From NCBI GenBank assembly GCA_026713545.1, contig JAPOOG010000079.1, positions 1 to 64,000 of the forward strand: 64,000 nt of DNA. The letters are read 5' to 3'. A program made the translations under genes and the position numbers. Position 1 is the first letter of the stretch. Each line of letters opens with the position of its first letter. Positions 60,729 to 64,000 of the stretch are shown here, piece by piece. The DNA is from Bryobacterales bacterium (GTDB lineage Bacteria; Acidobacteriota; Terriglobia; Bryobacterales; UBA6623). The notes beneath the pieces were generated by a model that was given only the letters and a program-made list of their open reading frames with translations, did no database searches and was not told the origin of the DNA.

Positions 60729-63158
60729 GTGAGGATCTGGACGCTTGTCCTGTTGGCAGCCGCAAGCATTTCGCAAGCCGGCGCTGCGGGTCCTGAACTG
60801 ACCAACCTGCACCCTCCCGGAGGTCAACGCGGCACCGCCGTCAAGCTCGCACTTCAAGGCTACGGGTTGACGGATGAGACGAAGGTCTTATCGAACATAC
60901 CCGGCTCGTTCACGCCGCTCACCTCGGCCAGCACCGGCAAGATGGCCGGCGCCCAACTGCTCTTCCTCGTCGAGATCCGGCCTGACGCTCCCGTTGGAGT
61001 TTACTTCATTCGGGTGGAGACTCATGAGGGGATCTCCAACATCCTGTTGTTCAGCGTAGGCGCCTTCCCCGAGATCGCCGAGGCGGAGTCGGAGGATGAC
61101 GAAACGAAGAATGCCAACGACAGCCCCGAGAGCGCGCAGACGGTTGACGCACCCGTGATCGTGAACGGCACGCTCGAGGGCCCTGAGCGCGACATGTTCC
61201 GAATCAGCGCCCGTGCAGGCGAGCGCATTGTCTTCGAGGTCGAGGCCCGGCGAGCGGGCTCGGCGCTCGATCCCGTTCTTCACATTTTTGATGCCGAGGG
61301 CCGTCCGATCGGGCGCAACAACGATGCGAGCGGGCTCGGGGTCGATCCCCGTCTGGACGTCGTGTTCGACAAGACCGGGGATTACTTCATCGAGGTCTAC
61401 GAGGCGCGCTTCAGCAAGCAGGACCGTAATTTCTACCGCCTCAAGATCGGAGAGTTCGCTTTTGCTGAAGCCCTTTTCCCCCTTGGCTGGCAACAGGGCG
61501 GCGAAGTGGAGGTGGAACTTTCCGGCGGTACTCTCCCTGCACCGGTCAAGGTGCGCCCCGACATCTCAAATCTGCCGCCCAAGGCCGATTTTGCCGGAGT
61601 GCGCGCTCCGGGTGCACCCGGAGCCCTTCCGATGCGCTTTCTGGTCAGCGACGGACCCGAAGCCATGGAACCCGTTCGGCCGCCCGGCGGGACCGCGGCA
61701 TTGGAACCGAACACGGTCATGAACGGCCGCATCTCTGAGCCGGGTGAGAAGGACCGTTATCGGCTCGCGGTTTCTCCCGGTGAGAACTGGTTCATCGAAT
61801 TACAGTCGGCGGAGTTAGGCACGTCCGAGCTCTACGGCACTCTCGAGCTCTACGACAGCCAAGGAAGACCGGTGGCCGCGGCCGGTTACGAGACGGGTGC
61901 GCGTCACCCCAATGTGGTGCGCGCGAGGTATCGCCCGAACAGCCGCCCCGTGATTGCCTTGGAGATTCCCTCGGATCTGCACGAACTGATCGTCGAAGTG
62001 GGCGACCTGCTGGGGCAAGGCGGTCCCGGATACGGTTATCGCTTGACGGCTCGGCGACAAGCGCCGGATTTTCTTCTCACCCTCGATACCCCATTCGTCA
62101 ACATTCCCTTGGGCGGCAGCGCCCTCGTTACCGTTACGGCCGAGCGTCGGGGCTTCTCAAAACCGATCCAGTTGAATGTGCACGACGCCCCCGATGACCT
62201 CATGGTGGAGGGTGGATTCATCCTTGAGGAATCCGATACGAGACGCACTCTCAGAAAGTTTCAGAAGGGCATTCTGACCATCTCGGCCAAGCCGGGCGCC
62301 AAGCTGCGAAAGCTGGACCTGTCTATATGGGGTGAGGCTGTGGCCGACGATGGCACAGTCATCCGCCGTCGAGCTCGCGGCCCGGGCATGATCACTTCGA
62401 TCAGCGGACTTGGACAAAATGCCTTCACCGCTCCCTGGCTTGACCTGGAACTGCCGGCTGCCGTCCGTCCCCGGCTTCCGGCCGTTCTCGAGGTTCTGAC
62501 ACCAAGATATATCCGCCTCGGGCCTGGAATGACGCATGCGGTGAAATGGAGTTTCCAATCGCGCGAAGGCGGGGTCGAACCACCCAAGGAAGTGAGTTTT
62601 GTCGGCAACACGGGAGGGCAGATTCTTGCCACTCGCCCGAGTGAGAAAGAGGCGAGAAAAGATCGCGGGACGATTGTCGCTCGTACGACCGAACGGACTA
62701 CGGTCACCAAGCTGGATGTGGCCCTGAGCGCCCAGGTCAAGATCAACGGCCGTGAAGAAACGATTTACTCCCCTGCGATTCGGTTTGACATCGTGCAGGG
62801 CTATTCGATTGAACCTGCCGCCGAAGTGACCTCCATCCAGCCGGGCGGAATAGCGGAATTGACGGGGGTATTGAGACGCGAGCCGGAGTTCACGTCGGCT
62901 GTGAATCTGGAGGCTCAGAATCTGCCGCTCGGCGTCGAATGCGCGCCGCTGGATCTCAACCCGGAGGAGAATGAATTTCGCTTGTCTTGCCAAGCCGAAA
63001 AAACCGCTACGCCGGGGGAATACGAGATTGAGCTCATCTCCCGTTCGAGGTTGTCCGGCCCTCGCGAGACGAGCGTTCCGTACACCATCGGGCCGCTCAA
63101 AATGCGGATGGCGGTGACCCAGAGAACAGCATCATCGTCCGAAAATGCGTCGCACTGA
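60729..63158 (+). CDS. Secreted protein with pre-peptidase C-terminal (PPC) domains
   Basis: 809 residues from a GTG with GGAGG 7 bases upstream. Signal peptide (LVLLAAASISQAGAA). An N-terminal IPT/TIG-like stretch (ELTNLHPPGGQRGTAVKLALQGYGL) is followed by two PPC domains: ESAQTVDAPVIVNGTLEGPERDMFRISARAGERIVFEVEARRAGSALDPVLHIFDAEGR (about 130-250) and GRISEPGEKDRYRLAVSPGENWFIELQSAELGTSELYGTLELYDSQGR (about 330-430). The last 350 residues are beta-rich with no named domain. PPC domains bind or shield; no catalytic residues are visible. Such proteins accompany DUF1549/DUF1553 genes in Planctomycetes and Acidobacteriota. Confidence 0.82.
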   Translation: MRIWTLVLLAAASISQAGAAGPELTNLHPPGGQRGTAVKLALQGYGLTDETKVLSNIPGSFTPLTSASTGKMAGAQLLFLVEIRPDAPVGVYFIRVETHEGISNILLFSVGAFPEIAEAESEDDETKNANDSPESAQTVDAPVIVNGTLEGPERDMFRISARAGERIVFEVEARRAGSALDPVLHIFDAEGRPIGRNNDASGLGVDPRLDVVFDKTGDYFIEVYEARFSKQDRNFYRLKIGEFAFAEALFPLGWQQGGEVEVELSGGTLPAPVKVRPDISNLPPKADFAGVRAPGAPGALPMRFLVSDGPEAMEPVRPPGGTAALEPNTVMNGRISEPGEKDRYRLAVSPGENWFIELQSAELGTSELYGTLELYDSQGRPVAAAGYETGARHPNVVRARYRPNSRPVIALEIPSDLHELIVEVGDLLGQGGPGYGYRLTARRQAPDFLLTLDTPFVNIPLGGSALVTVTAERRGFSKPIQLNVHDAPDDLMVEGGFILEESDTRRTLRKFQKGILTISAKPGAKLRKLDLSIWGEAVADDGTVIRRRARGPGMITSISGLGQNAFTAPWLDLELPAAVRPRLPAVLEVLTPRYIRLGPGMTHAVKWSFQSREGGVEPPKEVSFVGNTGGQILATRPSEKEARKDRGTIVARTTERTTVTKLDVALSAQVKINGREETIYSPAIRFDIVQGYSIEPAAEVTSIQPGGIAELTGVLRREPEFTSAVNLEAQNLPLGVECAPLDLNPEENEFRLSCQAEKTATPGEYEIELISRSRLSGPRETSVPYTIGPLKMRMAVTQRTASSSENASH

Positions 63159-63255
63159 ACGGTCGGCTGGAGACCTGTTCGACCGCGAGCCCCTATTGTT
63201 CAGGATCGAGCTACATGCCGGTTCGTCGCAGGCAGCCCTCTGAGGAAATAGATCG

Positions 63256-64000
63256 ATGTCCAAGAGCGTTCCATTTCGTGGAATGATGCTCGGGGTGATC
63301 ATTCCAGGCGCTCGGCCCGACAACACGTACGAGAGTCGTGAATACGAGGTCTATCGTTACGACGATTGGATGCGAAGCCATGAGGTCCAGGGAGCACGCG
63401 CGATCTTTGAGATCACGGTCAGCGAAGGTTCACATGTGCCGGACACGGCGTTCGCCACCGGTCGTGCGGATCTTCTGCAAGAGGCGGGAACAAGGCTGGC
63501 TGAGGCCGGTTGCAACGCTCTGGCCTGGGCATGCACTTGTGCAAGCTTTGTCGGCGGACTCAAGTGGGCTCGGGGGCAGGCTGCGCGACTGGCTGAGGCT
63601 ACTGGATTGCCGGCGACAAGCACCTCCCTTGCGTTGCTCGCGGCGATAAGAAGCCTGGGAGCTGACACCGTTGACGTTTTGAGTCCCTATCCAAAGGAAT
63701 TGAGCGCGGCTCTGGAGAAGTTTCTGCATGAAGCGAATGTGGAAGTGGCTGCCATGGCAACACTGGGCTGCCCCGGTCCTGTGGAATCTCATGAGCTCGA
63801 CCTGCGCAGTGAGGCCGCTTGTTTCCACGACCGGTTACCTGGCCGCAAACACCCTCTGGTCATACCGGATACTGCCATTGACACCATTTCCCTTATCCCT
63901 ACCCTTGAAGCGGAGATGGGCCGTCCTGTGGTTGGGGCTACACAGGCTACGCTTTGGCAAGGTCTAAAGCTGCTTGGAATAAGATACCGAGACGGAAATG
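63256..64000 (+). CDS. Asp/Glu racemase-superfamily enzyme (AMDase/maleate isomerase-like), partial
   Basis: The frame opens with ATG at 63256 and is still open at the right edge (248 codons visible). MLGVIIPGARPDNTYESREYEVY and EITVSEGSH match the start of the arylmalonate decarboxylase/maleate isomerase group. The first half carries a CTCASFVGG-like cysteine loop (AWACTCASFV), equivalent to the first catalytic Cys of maleate isomerase. In the second half the site where a Cys is expected reads VIPDTAIDTISLIPTLEAEMGRPVVGATQATLW, with Asp in place of Cys. So one of the two usual cysteines appears to be replaced. The reaction is uncertain; substrates could be malonate or maleate derivatives. 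Confidence 0.75.
   Translation, partial: MSKSVPFRGMMLGVIIPGARPDNTYESREYEVYRYDDWMRSHEVQGARAIFEITVSEGSHVPDTAFATGRADLLQEAGTRLAEAGCNALAWACTCASFVGGLKWARGQAARLAEATGLPATSTSLALLAAIRSLGADTVDVLSPYPKELSAALEKFLHEANVEVAAMATLGCPGPVESHELDLRSEAACFHDRLPGRKHPLVIPDTAIDTISLIPTLEAEMGRPVVGATQATLWQGLKLLGIRYRDGN

Noticed and set aside
1-64000. tRNA or rRNA genes
   Set aside because: No cloverleaf-like or rRNA sequence was recognised by eye; a covariance-model scan would be decisive.

Overview
The window looks like a chromosomal stretch of an Acidobacteriota bacterium (probably Bryobacterales/Solibacter-like). This is an inference from gene content: DUF1501, DUF3500 and DUF1761 proteins, repeated Tat-exported enzymes, PPC-domain and LRR secreted proteins, high GC, and a Gram-negative mreBCD-mrdA-rodA-RNase E/G cluster. 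No rRNA or tRNA was recognised.

The left edge (1-2256) is different. It holds a RepA_C-type plasmid replication initiator, a 15-unit array of about 25-bp iteron-like repeats, and VirB2/VirB3-like conjugation genes running off the left edge. This is the end of an integrated plasmid or conjugative element, or a plasmid/chromosome assembly join. From 2419 on the genes are chromosomal in type.

Region by region: 2.4-9.9 kb holds exported proteins on + (DUF1501, Tat-exported Gfo/Idh/MocA oxidoreductase, LRR protein, unknown secreted protein, LamG lipoprotein). 9.9-16.9 kb on - holds a helix-hairpin-helix protein, UvrB, an M1 peptidase-like protein, and a formylglycine-generating enzyme coupled to a parvulin. 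17-23 kb holds DUF3500, a beta-propeller/PHP protein and a lactonase. 23.2-26.0 kb on - is a compact four-gene operon of unknown purpose: a two-repeat Cys/His protein, an MtaA/CmuA-type methyltransferase, a corrinoid protein and a 79-residue four-cysteine protein. 26.4-30.7 kb is a rearranged block: a Tat-exported SelA-like PLP protein, gene fossils, an esterase and an M20 peptidase, with pieces of the PLP gene and the peptidase gene duplicated on both sides of the esterase.

31-38 kb has hisS, a glycine-rich secreted protein with an M28 peptidase, a frameshifted DUF1761 gene, and a PfkB kinase next to MTA phosphorylase (methylthioadenosine salvage). 38-48 kb is the cell-shape cluster, read right to left: tsaB, a 70-codon coupled ORF, mreB, mreC, mreD, mrdA, rodA, then RNase E/G, whose S1 domain is split by about 385 disordered residues. 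48-64 kb holds a DUF5060/DUF4038-type putative glycoside hydrolase, an HpcH/HpaI aldolase with an MDR dehydrogenase, gltX with a NodU/CmcH carbamoyltransferase, a second exported PHP-like protein, an IclR regulator, an isochorismatase-fold hydrolase, a PPC-domain protein and a partial Asp/Glu-racemase-superfamily enzyme.

The most novel-looking items are the four-gene corrinoid operon, Tat export of cofactor-dependent enzymes (PLP and NAD(P) families), the split RNase E/G, and the plasmid remnant with its iterons and repA leader hairpin.
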